Shown here in pieces: positions 16,823 to 25,436 of a stretch of DNA of 41,411 nucleotides. Below the pieces are notes generated by a model. It did no database searches. It was not told the DNA's origin and saw only the letters and a list, made by a program, of their open reading frames with translations. The translations under genes were made by a program, and so were the position numbers. The stretch spans positions 1 through 41,411 of the forward strand of contig JAAYNE010000124.1 of NCBI GenBank assembly GCA_012521015.1. The letters are read 5' to 3'. Source of the stretch: Clostridiaceae bacterium (GTDB lineage Bacteria > Bacillota > Clostridia > Saccharofermentanales > DTU023). Within the stretch, counting starts at the first letter, position 1, and the number at the start of each line of letters is the position of its first letter.

Positions 16823-18055
16823 TTAATTCTTTTTTAGGCTGAGAATCGTTTTTACAACAAAATCTAAATCGTCAGTCGTCAGATTCGTACTGCAAGGAAT
16901 GTTTAACACTTTATCCGCATAATATAAAGCCTTTTCAATCTGATATGCTTGATGTTCCAAATAAGGTTTTTGTTGATGGATTAATCCCCAAATTGGTCTG
17001 GTTTGGATACCATAGTCCATTAACTTCAGCATCAAAGCTTCTTTATTCATGCCGAATTCTTTTTCATCGATCATTAAGGAATAAAACCAATAATTCGGAT
17101 TGGTACCCTCATTAAAATCTAAGATTTTCATACCGTGCTCATGAAATACTGTTTTATAACGAAAATAATTATTGCTTTTCGTTGTTAAGAATTGTTCAAT
17201 TTTATCGATTTGGCTCACTCCGAAAGCAGCGGCTATATTGGTCATGCGATAATTATAGCCTACTTCATCATGGATAAATCGCCAAGGATCAGTTTTGGCC
17301 TGTGTCGCTAAAAATGAAATCCTATCCGCCATTTCTTCTGTCGGTGCAATTATCATTCCACCGCCACCGGTCGTTATAATCTTATTTGCATTAAAAGATA
17401 AAACTCCGAGATCACCGATTGTACCACAATGTTTTCCGGCATACTTACCTTCAGTATATTTCGAACCTAAAGCCTCAGAAGCATCCTCAAGCACAAACAA
17501 ATTGTATTCTTCGGCTATTTTCATGATGGCTTCCATATCAACAGGATTACCGAAAACATGAACAACTACAATCCCTTTGATCTTGCGACCTGATTTTTTG
17601 TTCACAACTATACCATTTTCAAATGTACATTCTTCGGTCAAAAAAGTGTGTAATTTAAGCGAATCAATATTTAAATCATCAGCACAATCCATAAATACCG
17701 GATAAGCATGAGAATAGTAAACGGGATTAACCGCCGCAATAAAGGTCAAAGTCGGAACAATTACTTCATCACCGGGTTGAAGTCCTAAAGCCAATAATGA
17801 TAAATGTAATCCTGCAGTTCCGCTTTGTACACCACGCGTAAAATCTGCATCGATAAAATCTTTAACCTTATCTTCAAATTCAGTAATAAATCTTCCGCCG
17901 GTAGAAACCCAGCCTGTCTCAATCGTCTCTCGGATATACGGCAGTATATCTAAGTCTAAATTCGGCACAGATAGCGGAATATTTCTTTTTTTCATGTTAT
18001 AACTACTCTTTCCTGCTCCTATTTTTTCAACAAATTCATCAATTGAATTGTTCAT
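16823..18055 (-). CDS. DegT/DnrJ/EryC1 sugar aminotransferase, LegC/perosamine-synthase-like
   Basis: This 410-residue PLP enzyme aminates a 4-keto nucleotide sugar. The motifs are IPLSVPNLDLD with TGWVSTGGRFITEFE at the N-terminus, SGTAGLHLSLLALGLQPGDEVIVPTLTF, VLEDASEALGSKYT (Asp for the PLP nitrogen), and SFNANKIITTGGGG (Lys for the Schiff base). The N-terminal extension before IPLSVP and the wording of the first block resemble the LegC group, which acts on UDP-4-keto-6-deoxy-GlcNAc-type substrates. No sialic or legionaminic acid synthase is present here, so the product is more likely a 4-amino-4,6-dideoxy sugar used directly. The 4-keto substrate could come from the dehydratase at 35980. 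An ATG at 17995 behind AGGAAAGAG is an alternative start. Confidence 0.9.
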   Translation of the reverse strand: MNNSIDEFVEKIGAGKSSYNMKKRNIPLSVPNLDLDILPYIRETIETGWVSTGGRFITEFEDKVKDFIDADFTRGVQSGTAGLHLSLLALGLQPGDEVIVPTLTFIAAVNPVYYSHAYPVFMDCADDLNIDSLKLHTFLTEECTFENGIVVNKKSGRKIKGIVVVHVFGNPVDMEAIMKIAEEYNLFVLEDASEALGSKYTEGKYAGKHCGTIGDLGVLSFNANKIITTGGGGMIIAPTEEMADRISFLATQAKTDPWRFIHDEVGYNYRMTNIAAAFGVSQIDKIEQFLTTKSNNYFRYKTVFHEHGMKILDFNEGTNPNYWFYSLMIDEKEFGMNKEALMLKLMDYGIQTRPIWGLIHQQKPYLEHQAYQIEKALYYADKVLNIPCSTNLTTDDLDFVVKTILSLKKN

Positions 18056-18152
18056 GTAGGCTGCTACAAATTTGAAACTATCTTATCGCATTGAGCAATA
18101 TATCCATCATTCATTTGCTATTATACAATATTATCCTTTTTCTTACTTATTT

Positions 18153-19607
18153 TTACAGCAAGTCATAATAAAACGGTTTTCTTGCTTTAAAATATGTACC
18201 TTGTGAAAAACCGATTCCTTTCAATGCTCGGATTGTTTCCGAAATCAGACAATGCAATTCTCCCCCGGCATGAGCATCCGTGGCAAAAGTAACCATACGA
18301 CCACCCAACTCGTAATATCTGGCAAAAATTGCAAGATCCGTCATTCCCCCATCTTGTTCGCCTGACTTAATTTGACGATACCTGGTTCTGGTATTGACCT
18401 CTAAACTGATGCCTCTTGCAATAATCGCTTTGAACAGATGATCAAATAAAGCGGCATGATCCTGATAATACATCTTCGGATCCGGATAACCGCTATAACG
18501 GATAACATAATCAAAATGTCCCAATACATCAAAATCCAAACCGGATTCCACCATTTCAATCAATGCTTTGAGATATTCATCATAAGCTTTTTGTTTGCCT
18601 TGGCTATATAATACAGTGCCGTTAACAGCAAAGTCATCACAATACATCGTATGAATTGAACCGATAATCAAATCAAAAGGATAGTTCGGTATCACTTTCT
18701 TATAACCATCCGCTAAATAATCCTGATAGCCGAGTTCTATACCGAGCAGTAATTCCGTTCGGGAGTTTCGTTCTTTCAGTTTAGCTTTTTCTGCTTGACC
18801 GAAATCAACATATTGATCTAAAGCAAAAATCCATTCATCTTTTTGCGGAACAGCACCGACCGGTGTCTTTCCCGGATATGCTCTGCCATCGATAACATCT
18901 TTATCATAATGATCGGTAAGTGTGATTATCTTAAAATTCTTTTTTTCCGCTTCAGCAATCAACTCAGCAAAAGGTCTGGCACAGTCAAGCGAGAATTCCG
19001 CACTATGGCAATGAGTTTCAACCCTGGTCTGTAATTTCAGAAATCCTTGCGGGGTAAGAATTTCATCCAAAGGATAATCGTCAACTCCGACCGGTAATGA
19101 ATCAACTTTTTGATCGGAAAAAGCAATACCTATTTTCGTGCATTTTACCGAAAGCCGAGGAAGATATCTGTCATAATAACCGGCACCATGACCGATGCGA
19201 TAACCATGCAAATTATAGCCCAATAACGGTACTATTGCCAAATCAATCTCTTCCGGGTTTATCATCTTTGACGATTCAGGTTTCGGTGACAATACTCCGA
19301 ATTTGTCTCGCTCTAAATCTGTATCGGCAAATATTTGCAATGCTTCCATTTTCGCTTTGCCGAAAGTTACCGGCAAAGCAACTCTTTTACCGTCCGCCAA
19401 AGCCTGCTCAATTAAAGTCTGATTATTGACTTCTTCCGGCATAGAGTTAAAAGTAAAAATCAAGTTCGCATTTTTATAATATGCCGAATCCAAGAGCTGT
19501 TCGATAATTTCAGAAGACTGTGAAATTCTCTCCTCTTCGGTCATGTGCTGCCTTTGTTCAAGTAATTTATGCCTTATTTCCCGCTTTTCAATTATATAGT
19601 TCGCCAT
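18153..19607 (-). CDS. Fusion: 5-formyltetrahydrofolate cyclo-ligase + PHP (histidinol-phosphatase-like) phosphoesterase
   Basis: This 484-residue protein has two enzyme halves. Residues 1 to about 190 are a 5-FTHF cyclo-ligase, which converts 5-formyl-THF to 5,10-methenyl-THF using ATP. The basic N-terminus IRHKLLEQRQHM, FNSMPEEVN and the phosphate-loop region RIGHGAGYYDRYLPRL support this. Residues about 198 to 484 form a PHP domain with the metal ligands of HisK-type histidinol phosphatases: ETHCHS, TLTDHYD, GIELGYQ, GSIHTM, GHFDYV, EVNT and ATDAHAGG. Both halves look intact. It lies in the polysaccharide operon, 18 bases from the sugar transferase upstream. The fusion and its location are unexpected. 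The PHP half could act on a sugar phosphate, histidinol phosphate or, as in CpsB-type PHP proteins of capsule loci, a phosphotyrosine, although its motifs are HisK-like. Confidence 0.9.
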   Translation of the reverse strand: MANYIIEKREIRHKLLEQRQHMTEEERISQSSEIIEQLLDSAYYKNANLIFTFNSMPEEVNNQTLIEQALADGKRVALPVTFGKAKMEALQIFADTDLERDKFGVLSPKPESSKMINPEEIDLAIVPLLGYNLHGYRIGHGAGYYDRYLPRLSVKCTKIGIAFSDQKVDSLPVGVDDYPLDEILTPQGFLKLQTRVETHCHSAEFSLDCARPFAELIAEAEKKNFKIITLTDHYDKDVIDGRAYPGKTPVGAVPQKDEWIFALDQYVDFGQAEKAKLKERNSRTELLLGIELGYQDYLADGYKKVIPNYPFDLIIGSIHTMYCDDFAVNGTVLYSQGKQKAYDEYLKALIEMVESGLDFDVLGHFDYVIRYSGYPDPKMYYQDHAALFDHLFKAIIARGISLEVNTRTRYRQIKSGEQDGGMTDLAIFARYYELGGRMVTFATDAHAGGELHCLISETIRALKGIGFSQGTYFKARKPFYYDLL

Positions 19608-19625
19608 AGGCTGTTTTACCTTTAT

Positions 19626-20315
19626 TCATCCTCCAAAAAAGACTTTTTTAACCGTTAAAAAGATAATTAAAAAATCTTCTTTACAACTGAAATTTTGAAG
19701 ATATGCCAAATTATATTTCATTTTTTCCGGCAATATTTCTTCCACATATGTTTTATCGATATCGGTTGAACCGTCAAGCAATTCCTGCTCATTACTGTAT
19801 TCAATGCTGGCACGTGACGTAACACCGGCGGGCAAAAGCAAGGTTGCCAACATTTCGGCTGAGTAACCTTCAACATAACGCGGAACTTCGGGTCTGGTAC
19901 CGACAAAAGTCATCTGTCCCAAGACGATATTGATTAATTGCGGAACTTCATCGATCCGGAAACGCCGAATAAATTTACCTGTTTTCGTAATGCGCGGATC
20001 GTCACTGACCGTTACTTCCGAACCCATTTTTGCAGCATTTTTCACCATCGTTCTGAATTTAATAATTCGAAATTTTTTACCGTATTGAGTCACTCTTTCC
20101 TGAAGATAAAAAGGTGCTCCATGCGAATCAATCACAATTACTATACTCAACACAAGAAAAAACGGACTGGCTAAAATCAGCAAAATAAAGGAAAAGAGAA
20201 TGTCGAATAGTCTTTTAAATATCAGAGTTAATCTCTTCTTCTTTAACGCTTTATAATATGGTGCTATACATTCATGTTGTAATTCAATTGGTAATTTTTG
20301 CCACTTTTTAAGCAT
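19626..20315 (-). CDS. Bacterial sugar transferase (Bac_transf), initiating phosphoglycosyl transferase 2
   Basis: This 229-residue protein is the second member of the PglC/WcaJ superfamily in the window. A basic N-terminus, one hydrophobic re-entrant helix (about 33-60) and the catalytic domain are visible, with PFYLQERVTQYGKKFRIIKFRTM, the catalytic Asp-Glu in RRFRIDEVPQLIN, and GQMTFVGTRPEVPRYVEGY. The C-terminal part differs from the first transferase: LPAGVTSRASIEY stands where RPGLTGLAQI is found there. It would load a sugar phosphate on undecaprenyl phosphate. It lies six bases downstream of a DegT aminotransferase, the usual pairing for a UDP-4-amino-sugar donor. The ribosome site is weak. 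Confidence 0.9.
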   Translation of the reverse strand: MLKKWQKLPIELQHECIAPYYKALKKKRLTLIFKRLFDILFSFILLILASPFFLVLSIVIVIDSHGAPFYLQERVTQYGKKFRIIKFRTMVKNAAKMGSEVTVSDDPRITKTGKFIRRFRIDEVPQLINIVLGQMTFVGTRPEVPRYVEGYSAEMLATLLLPAGVTSRASIEYSNEQELLDGSTDIDKTYVEEILPEKMKYNLAYLQNFSCKEDFLIIFLTVKKVFFGG

Positions 20316-20320
20316 AAATC

Positions 20321-21520
20321 TTATTTCAGTAAATTTCTCACACAGGTAATAATATAATCGATCTGCTGATCGGTCAAGCTGCTATAAAGGGGGAGGGTCA
20401 CCATACTTTTATAGTAGTTATAAGCATTTGGATATTCCTTAATATCAAAACCGCGTTCGATGTATGCGCTGAGCATCGGTAACGGTTTGTAATGTACATT
20501 ACAGACTACGCCTTGCTCCGCCATTTTACTAATAAATTCATTACGTTGTTGCTCATCATAGTTATCAATTCGTAGAAAATATAAATGGCCGGAAGATTTC
20601 TGACCATGACTGAAATGATTCAAACCCTTTACCGGTAAATCCGCAAAAGCCTGATTATATTTTTTAATAATAGCATGCCGTTTGACAAGAATATCCGGAT
20701 AACGTTCAAGCTGTGCTCGACCAAGTGCCGCCAAAATGTCCGGCATATTGCATTTATACCAAGGCTCAATTACATCGTATTCCCAAGAAGCTATTTGGGT
20801 TTTGGTGAAAGCATCCCTATCCTGACCATGTAGAGATAAGAGCATGAAGGTTTTATAAAGTTCCTTATTATCCATATCGGTTCTGTTACGCCAAGTAACA
20901 GCTCCTCCCTCGCCCGTTGTCAGATTCTTCACCGCATGAAAAGAAAAGCTGCTGAAATCGGCAATATTTCCGGATTTCAGATCATCGATTTCCGCTCCCA
21001 AAGAATGTGCCGTATCCGCCAAAATAATTATTCTTTGGAATATTGCTTGATACGTATTTTCCGAATTAGCTCTAAACAATGTTTTTTTATTCTCAATCGC
21101 TTGATAGATACGCTGATAATTGCAAAGTATGCCTCCTAAATCAACCGGAATTATTACTTTCGTCTTTTCGGTAATTGCAGCCTCCATCTGATCATAATCC
21201 ATTTCCGGTGAGTCCGGTTGAGAATCGATAATCACCGGAGTTGCTCCGACATGATAGATAACACTGCAAGATGCTGTATAGGTATATGCAGGAACAATTA
21301 CTTCATCTCCGGGTCCTATGCCTAACAAACGCAAAACCAATTCAGCACCGGCAGTTTGAGAATTGACACAGACTACATTTGGTACATCCATGTAGGCAGC
21401 CAAATCTTTTTCAAACTGTTTGGTTACCGGACCGGTCGTAATCCAACCGGATCGCAAAACATCACTGACAGCATTTATTTCTTTTTCTGTTATATCAGGT
21501 TTATTAAAAGGAATTTTCAT
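20321..21520 (-). CDS. DegT/DnrJ/EryC1 sugar aminotransferase (PglE-like context)
   Basis: This 399-residue PLP enzyme has the standard DegT signature: PFNKPDITEKEINAV, SGWITTGPVTKQFEKDLAAYM, GPGDEVIVPAYTYTASC, ILADTAHSLGAEI (Asp to the PLP nitrogen) and SFSFHAVKNLTTGEGGA (Schiff-base Lys). An insertion of roughly twenty residues (AIENKKTLFRANSENTYQAI) sits before the ILADTAHS strand; extra residues at this point are seen in some DegT subgroups. It is paired with the downstream phosphoglycosyl transferase and could use the 4-keto sugar of the dehydratase at 35980, giving a UDP-4-amino-4,6-dideoxy-GlcNAc or -AltNAc-type sugar. The start ATG has GGAG five bases upstream. It is the first gene after a 231-base gap, so a new transcript may begin here. 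Confidence 0.9.
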   Translation of the reverse strand: MKIPFNKPDITEKEINAVSDVLRSGWITTGPVTKQFEKDLAAYMDVPNVVCVNSQTAGAELVLRLLGIGPGDEVIVPAYTYTASCSVIYHVGATPVIIDSQPDSPEMDYDQMEAAITEKTKVIIPVDLGGILCNYQRIYQAIENKKTLFRANSENTYQAIFQRIIILADTAHSLGAEIDDLKSGNIADFSSFSFHAVKNLTTGEGGAVTWRNRTDMDNKELYKTFMLLSLHGQDRDAFTKTQIASWEYDVIEPWYKCNMPDILAALGRAQLERYPDILVKRHAIIKKYNQAFADLPVKGLNHFSHGQKSSGHLYFLRIDNYDEQQRNEFISKMAEQGVVCNVHYKPLPMLSAYIERGFDIKEYPNAYNYYKSMVTLPLYSSLTDQQIDYIITCVRNLLK

Positions 21521-21751
21521 ATTAACTCCATTTTCTCGTAAAATTAATAATTTCAGTATACAACAAAAAAACTCTGATAGCGATTTGTTAATTTTTTTTA
21601 AGATATTTTATTATGTTTTTGTTTGTTATTTGAGTAATTTAAGAAAAGTCATCTAGAACATACTTACATACAAAAGCTCTTTGTTTATGTCTAATCAGCC
21701 TTATTGAGATATTTTTCAATATTGTTTTTCAAACGAACATGAAAGATCAAT
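21521..21751 (-). other. AT-rich gap, possible operon boundary inside the locus
   Basis: This 231-base spacer separates the second flippase from the DegT gene and is one of the larger gaps within the minus-strand run. It is very AT-rich. A TATACT box on the minus strand (complement of 21555-21560) could be a -10 element for the genes below, but no good -35 box is found at 16-18 bases. No hairpin followed by a T-tract is seen for the flippase transcript. Confidence 0.3.
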
Positions 21752-23152
21752 TTAGCGCGAAAATGATTTCAACAGAGCTTTGATGTTATTGATTTCAGAT
21801 AAGACAAAAACAATTACAAATATAAGTAAGAATGCCAAGGAATATAAAGCATTATTGAATTGATAGACAATGAAACTTAGAACCATTAAAAGAAAACCGA
21901 TGATGGTTTGCAAATTGCCGAACCTGATTTTAATAATGCTTCTTGTATAGAAAGCCATTAAAAATAATCCGGCAATGTAGCTGATGATAACGGAATAATT
22001 TGCACCTTGGATTCCGAAGTGTGGTACAAGTATTCCTAACAGGAAAAAGTTAATTACGGCTGAAACACCAAATGAAATCGTAACAGAAACGGTTTTCTTA
22101 TCAGCAAAGAAAATCTGCGAATAAAAATTCATAAATGTACTCAAGGTTGTACCCAAAATGTGAAATGGAACATAAACATATCCTGCCTGAAAATCTTTTT
22201 TGATCAAAAACGGAAAAATCAAAGTTATAACAGGCAGCAAGGCAGCAACCCCTAACATCATATAATATAAATAAGTGTTAACAGCACTGGAATATGTATT
22301 ATTTTTTTCAGATACATTATCCGTATCAGCATTTTTGAACGCCATTTCCTGCCAGGCTAAAATGATACAGGAAGCAATCAAAGCCAAAGCACCGGAAAAT
22401 TTCCCGGCAACTGAATATAAACCGTTTGCATCATATCCCAGATATTCCGATATATATAATTTATTATAGCCATCTAAAAACCAGAAAATCAATGTGCTGA
22501 TACTGAGCGGAATGCCAAATTTAAGATAATTTACGATCAGATCTTTTGAAATATCTTTCTTATTAAAGTTAAAAATTATCTTTAATTTAAGTTCAATAAT
22601 TAGAATCTGTATCAAATAACCTACACAAACACTGATATACAGAGACTCTATCCGCATTTGGCAATAAACGATCAAAATAATATTCGTAATCAAAGTTGTT
22701 AGGCTGGCTGCAACACCGGAAATTACATATAAAATATTATTTCCAAAGCCTCTGGCAATATTCCCGTAAAGATAATGAATAATCGTAAACAAGCCATAAA
22801 AATAAATATAGATCATATACAGATTAGGTCTGAAATAATTAAATAGCCAAAGCCCTAGAGTATAGATCATTGCTGCAACAAAAAAGATAACAAGACCGTT
22901 GTTAATCGCCTTAAACTTATCTTGATCTTTTTCATAATCATACATAAAACGTAAAACCGAAGCCCAAATATTAAGGAATACCGTCATCGCTAAAAAGGTA
23001 ATCAGGCTGGCAGTATTTTCATATAAACCTACTTCAGCTTTTAAGAGATGTGTCGTATATACCGGCAACAGAAGAAATGTCATCAATTTCATCAAGACAT
23101 TGCCGGTGAAATAAATTAATGTTGATTTTAAAAAGCTTTTCTTTTTACCCAC
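21752..23152 (-). CDS. Wzx-type oligosaccharide flippase (MOP superfamily), second copy
   Basis: This polytopic membrane protein of about 466 residues has roughly 13-14 hydrophobic spans. Its N-terminus reads SFLKSTLIYFTGNVLMKLMTFLLLPVYTTHL, as in many Gram-positive Wzx exporters, and PLSISTLIFWFLDGYNKLYISEYLGYDANGLY is the usual middle motif. It would flip an undecaprenyl-linked repeat unit to the outside. The frame opens further up at an ATG (23203), but that ATG has no ribosome site and overlaps the glycosyltransferase by 38 bases. The GTG at 23152 follows AGG by eight bases and starts 13 bases after the upstream stop codon, so it was chosen. The choice of start is moderately sure; the family call is firm. 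Confidence 0.88.
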   Translation of the reverse strand: MGKKKSFLKSTLIYFTGNVLMKLMTFLLLPVYTTHLLKAEVGLYENTASLITFLAMTVFLNIWASVLRFMYDYEKDQDKFKAINNGLVIFFVAAMIYTLGLWLFNYFRPNLYMIYIYFYGLFTIIHYLYGNIARGFGNNILYVISGVAASLTTLITNIILIVYCQMRIESLYISVCVGYLIQILIIELKLKIIFNFNKKDISKDLIVNYLKFGIPLSISTLIFWFLDGYNKLYISEYLGYDANGLYSVAGKFSGALALIASCIILAWQEMAFKNADTDNVSEKNNTYSSAVNTYLYYMMLGVAALLPVITLIFPFLIKKDFQAGYVYVPFHILGTTLSTFMNFYSQIFFADKKTVSVTISFGVSAVINFFLLGILVPHFGIQGANYSVIISYIAGLFLMAFYTRSIIKIRFGNLQTIIGFLLMVLSFIVYQFNNALYSLAFLLIFVIVFVLSEINNIKALLKSFSR

Positions 23153-23165
23153 ATTTATTACCTGA

Positions 23166-24254
23166 TTACAAATTTGCTTTAATCTCTTCAACCAATTTTT
23201 CATTATTAGCTGAAACTTTTGCTCTGAAATCTAAAGCTTCTACATTTTTTTGATAAAAGTCATAATTGTCTAATAATTTCTTAATGGCACCACTATATTG
23301 ATTATCGGCTACTCCGATCTTGTATTTGTTGACCATGTTTTTAAGCGGTGGATTTTCGGTTGTGATAACCGGTTTGTTTTCCGCAAGAAATTCATAGATT
23401 TTGCCTGAGGCACAATAGGTATTATTTAAATCAAGCATATGGTAATTAACCACTCCTACATCACAACGCTGAATGAAATCTTTTAATTCACCCTCATGCA
23501 AATTTTCTTTGATAATAAATACATTATTCAAACTCAGCTCAGAAATTAAATTTTCAACAGCTGCACAATCTTCTATACCATAACTGCCTACCAAATACAG
23601 ATTCACCGAATCTTGAAACTGGCTTACAGCTCTGACCAAAACATCATTTGTTCTGGAAATTGAGCAACCGGAAGTAGAGATTAATTTAAATTTCGGTTGA
23701 GCAAGACTTTGCAGAATCTCCTCAGATATTCCGGCTTGCTCTAATCCTTGATAATTTTCCGGAAAGGATAAAGCACGCACATTTTCAAATACCAAAGGAA
23801 GCTTCGCTAAATTATAATGCTCTTGCATGATTTTTGACCTTTCCTGATTCGCAGCAATCACAATATCCGCTTTCGGATTAATCTTTTTTTCGAGCAGACA
23901 ACCGATTTTCGAAACAAACGAACCTACTTCCTGCATCAGATATAATTCTCTGACATCAATAATAAATTTTGCTTTTTTTTGTTTTCTGTAGATTTTATAT
24001 GCCGGATACAAAGCTCTGCGATTATCGGCAAAAATAATGTCGAAATCAGCACTTTGTTTGGCAAAATTTAAACAGAATTTCACAAATGACTTATAATTAC
24101 GCTTATTTGTTGGTGGTACAACATGTTTTTCCGTATCGGATGAAAAGTCATTTGTGATATAAGTGCAATCACCAAGCAGATTACAAACTGTAATTAATTC
24201 GCGTAGACGTCCGTCAAACTTAATGCTGCTATACGACAATAATAAAATTTTCAT
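23166..24254 (-). CDS. GT-B glycosyltransferase, GT4-like
   Basis: This 362-residue cytosolic or membrane-associated protein has the two Rossmann halves of GT-B enzymes. The N-terminal half shows KILLLSYSSIKFDGR, DIIFADNRRALYPAYKI and KFIIDVRELYLMQEVG. The C-terminal donor half shows FKLISTSGCSISRTNDVLVRAV, VNLYLVGSYG, and the GT4-type CASGKIYEFLAENKPVITTE with the conserved Glu region. It would extend the lipid-linked oligosaccharide, one of only two clear extending glycosyltransferases in the window. It is upstream of and adjacent to the Wzx gene and downstream of wecB, within block B. Sugar specificity cannot be read. Confidence 0.85.
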   Translation of the reverse strand: MKILLLSYSSIKFDGRLRELITVCNLLGDCTYITNDFSSDTEKHVVPPTNKRNYKSFVKFCLNFAKQSADFDIIFADNRRALYPAYKIYRKQKKAKFIIDVRELYLMQEVGSFVSKIGCLLEKKINPKADIVIAANQERSKIMQEHYNLAKLPLVFENVRALSFPENYQGLEQAGISEEILQSLAQPKFKLISTSGCSISRTNDVLVRAVSQFQDSVNLYLVGSYGIEDCAAVENLISELSLNNVFIIKENLHEGELKDFIQRCDVGVVNYHMLDLNNTYCASGKIYEFLAENKPVITTENPPLKNMVNKYKIGVADNQYSGAIKKLLDNYDFYQKNVEALDFRAKVSANNEKLVEEIKANL

Positions 24255-24331
24255 GTTTATTCTATTAATCTCTCAAGCCTATTTTGAAAGTCCGTTAATT
24301 CTGTAATTTCTTTTTCTTCCGGCTAGTTTTC

Positions 24332-25429
24332 CTATAAATTGCGCAATACTATATCCAAAATTCGTTTGGAAGCTTTACCGTCACCGTAGGGATTTTTTGC
24401 TTTACTCATCTTCAAATAAGCCTGTTCGTCAGTCAGCAATTCAATGAAAGATTCATAAATTGCATTTTCATCTGTGCCGACCAGCCTAAGCGTTCCGGCT
24501 TCAATTCCTTCCGGGCGTTCCGTCGTATCACGCATGACCAATACAGGTTTACCTAAAGAAGGTGCTTCTTCCTGAATTCCGCCACTATCAGTCAAAATCA
24601 AGTATGCTGCGTTAAGTAGATTATGGAATTCGACTACTTCCAAAGGTTCTATTAAACGAACTCGGTTATGATCATGCAGATACTTGGCTGCCGTTTCACG
24701 AACTTTCGGATTCATATGAATCGGATAAACCACTTTAATATCAGGGATTTCTTCAACTACACGTCTGATTGCCCTGAACATTGATTCAAGCGGAGCACCC
24801 AGATTCTCTCTGCGATGTGCAGTTAAAACAATTAAACGGGAATCCTTCGCCCAACCCACAACCTCATGCTCAAAATCGGCGCGAACTGTCGTTTGCAATG
24901 CGTCGATTGCCGTATTACCGGTAATATAAATGCTTTGCTCCGGTTTGCCTTCACGAATTAAATTATCCGCCGACATTTGAGTCGGAGCGAAATTGAATTG
25001 AGAAATAATACCGACTGCCTGACGATTAAATTCTTCCGGATAGGGAGAATAAATATCATAAGTGCGTAGTCCCGCCTCAACATGACCTACCGGAATTTGC
25101 ATATAAAAACAAGCCAATGCCGATACAAAAGTAGTTGAAGTATCTCCATGTACAAGTACCAAATCCGGTTTTTCTTTCACCAAAACTTCACGGATTGATT
25201 CCAAAATCGTAATTGTGATATCAAATAAAGTTTGATTTTGTTTCATAATAGCCAAATCATAATCCGGAACAACCTCAAAAACTTCCAGAACTTGTTTTAG
25301 CATTTCCCGGTGTTGTCCTGTTACACATACCACCGTTTCAATTTCCGAGCTTTTCTTAAAAGTTTTAACGACCGGACACATTTTTATTGCTTCCGGACGT
25401 GTACCGAATATTATCATTACTTTTTTCAT
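24332..25429 (-). CDS. wecB: UDP-N-acetylglucosamine 2-epimerase, non-hydrolysing (WecB/MnaA family)
   Basis: This 365-residue cytosolic enzyme interconverts UDP-GlcNAc and UDP-ManNAc. Motifs are KKVMIIFGTRPEAIKM at the N-terminus, VTGQHREML, LVHGDTSTTF, GHVEAGLRTYD, YPEEFNR, LTAHRRENLG, YPIHMNP and LTDSGGIQEEAPSLGKPVLVMR, followed by RPEGIEAGT. The GTRPEAIKM wording is that of WecB/MnaA. The related enzyme WbpI acts on UDP-GlcNAc(3NAc)A, and because all other genes for that sugar are present here, this protein may fill that step. The open frame reaches 25510, overlapping the upstream gene. The ATG at 25429 gives the family N-terminus and starts seven bases after that gene ends. The ribosome site is weak. 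Confidence 0.92.
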   Translation of the reverse strand: MKKVMIIFGTRPEAIKMCPVVKTFKKSSEIETVVCVTGQHREMLKQVLEVFEVVPDYDLAIMKQNQTLFDITITILESIREVLVKEKPDLVLVHGDTSTTFVSALACFYMQIPVGHVEAGLRTYDIYSPYPEEFNRQAVGIISQFNFAPTQMSADNLIREGKPEQSIYITGNTAIDALQTTVRADFEHEVVGWAKDSRLIVLTAHRRENLGAPLESMFRAIRRVVEEIPDIKVVYPIHMNPKVRETAAKYLHDHNRVRLIEPLEVVEFHNLLNAAYLILTDSGGIQEEAPSLGKPVLVMRDTTERPEGIEAGTLRLVGTDENAIYESFIELLTDEQAYLKMSKAKNPYGDGKASKRILDIVLRNL

Positions 25430-25436
25430 ATGATCT

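Noticed and set aside
16823-18055. Legionaminic acid pathway, because of the LegC-like aminotransferase
   Set aside because: No sialic/legionaminic acid synthase, hydrolysing epimerase or CMP-transferase was found in the window.
18056-18070. Short palindrome TGTAGGCTGCTACA directly before the LegC-like start codon
   Set aside because: The stem is only five base pairs and has no T-tract or partner sites; chance occurrence is likely.
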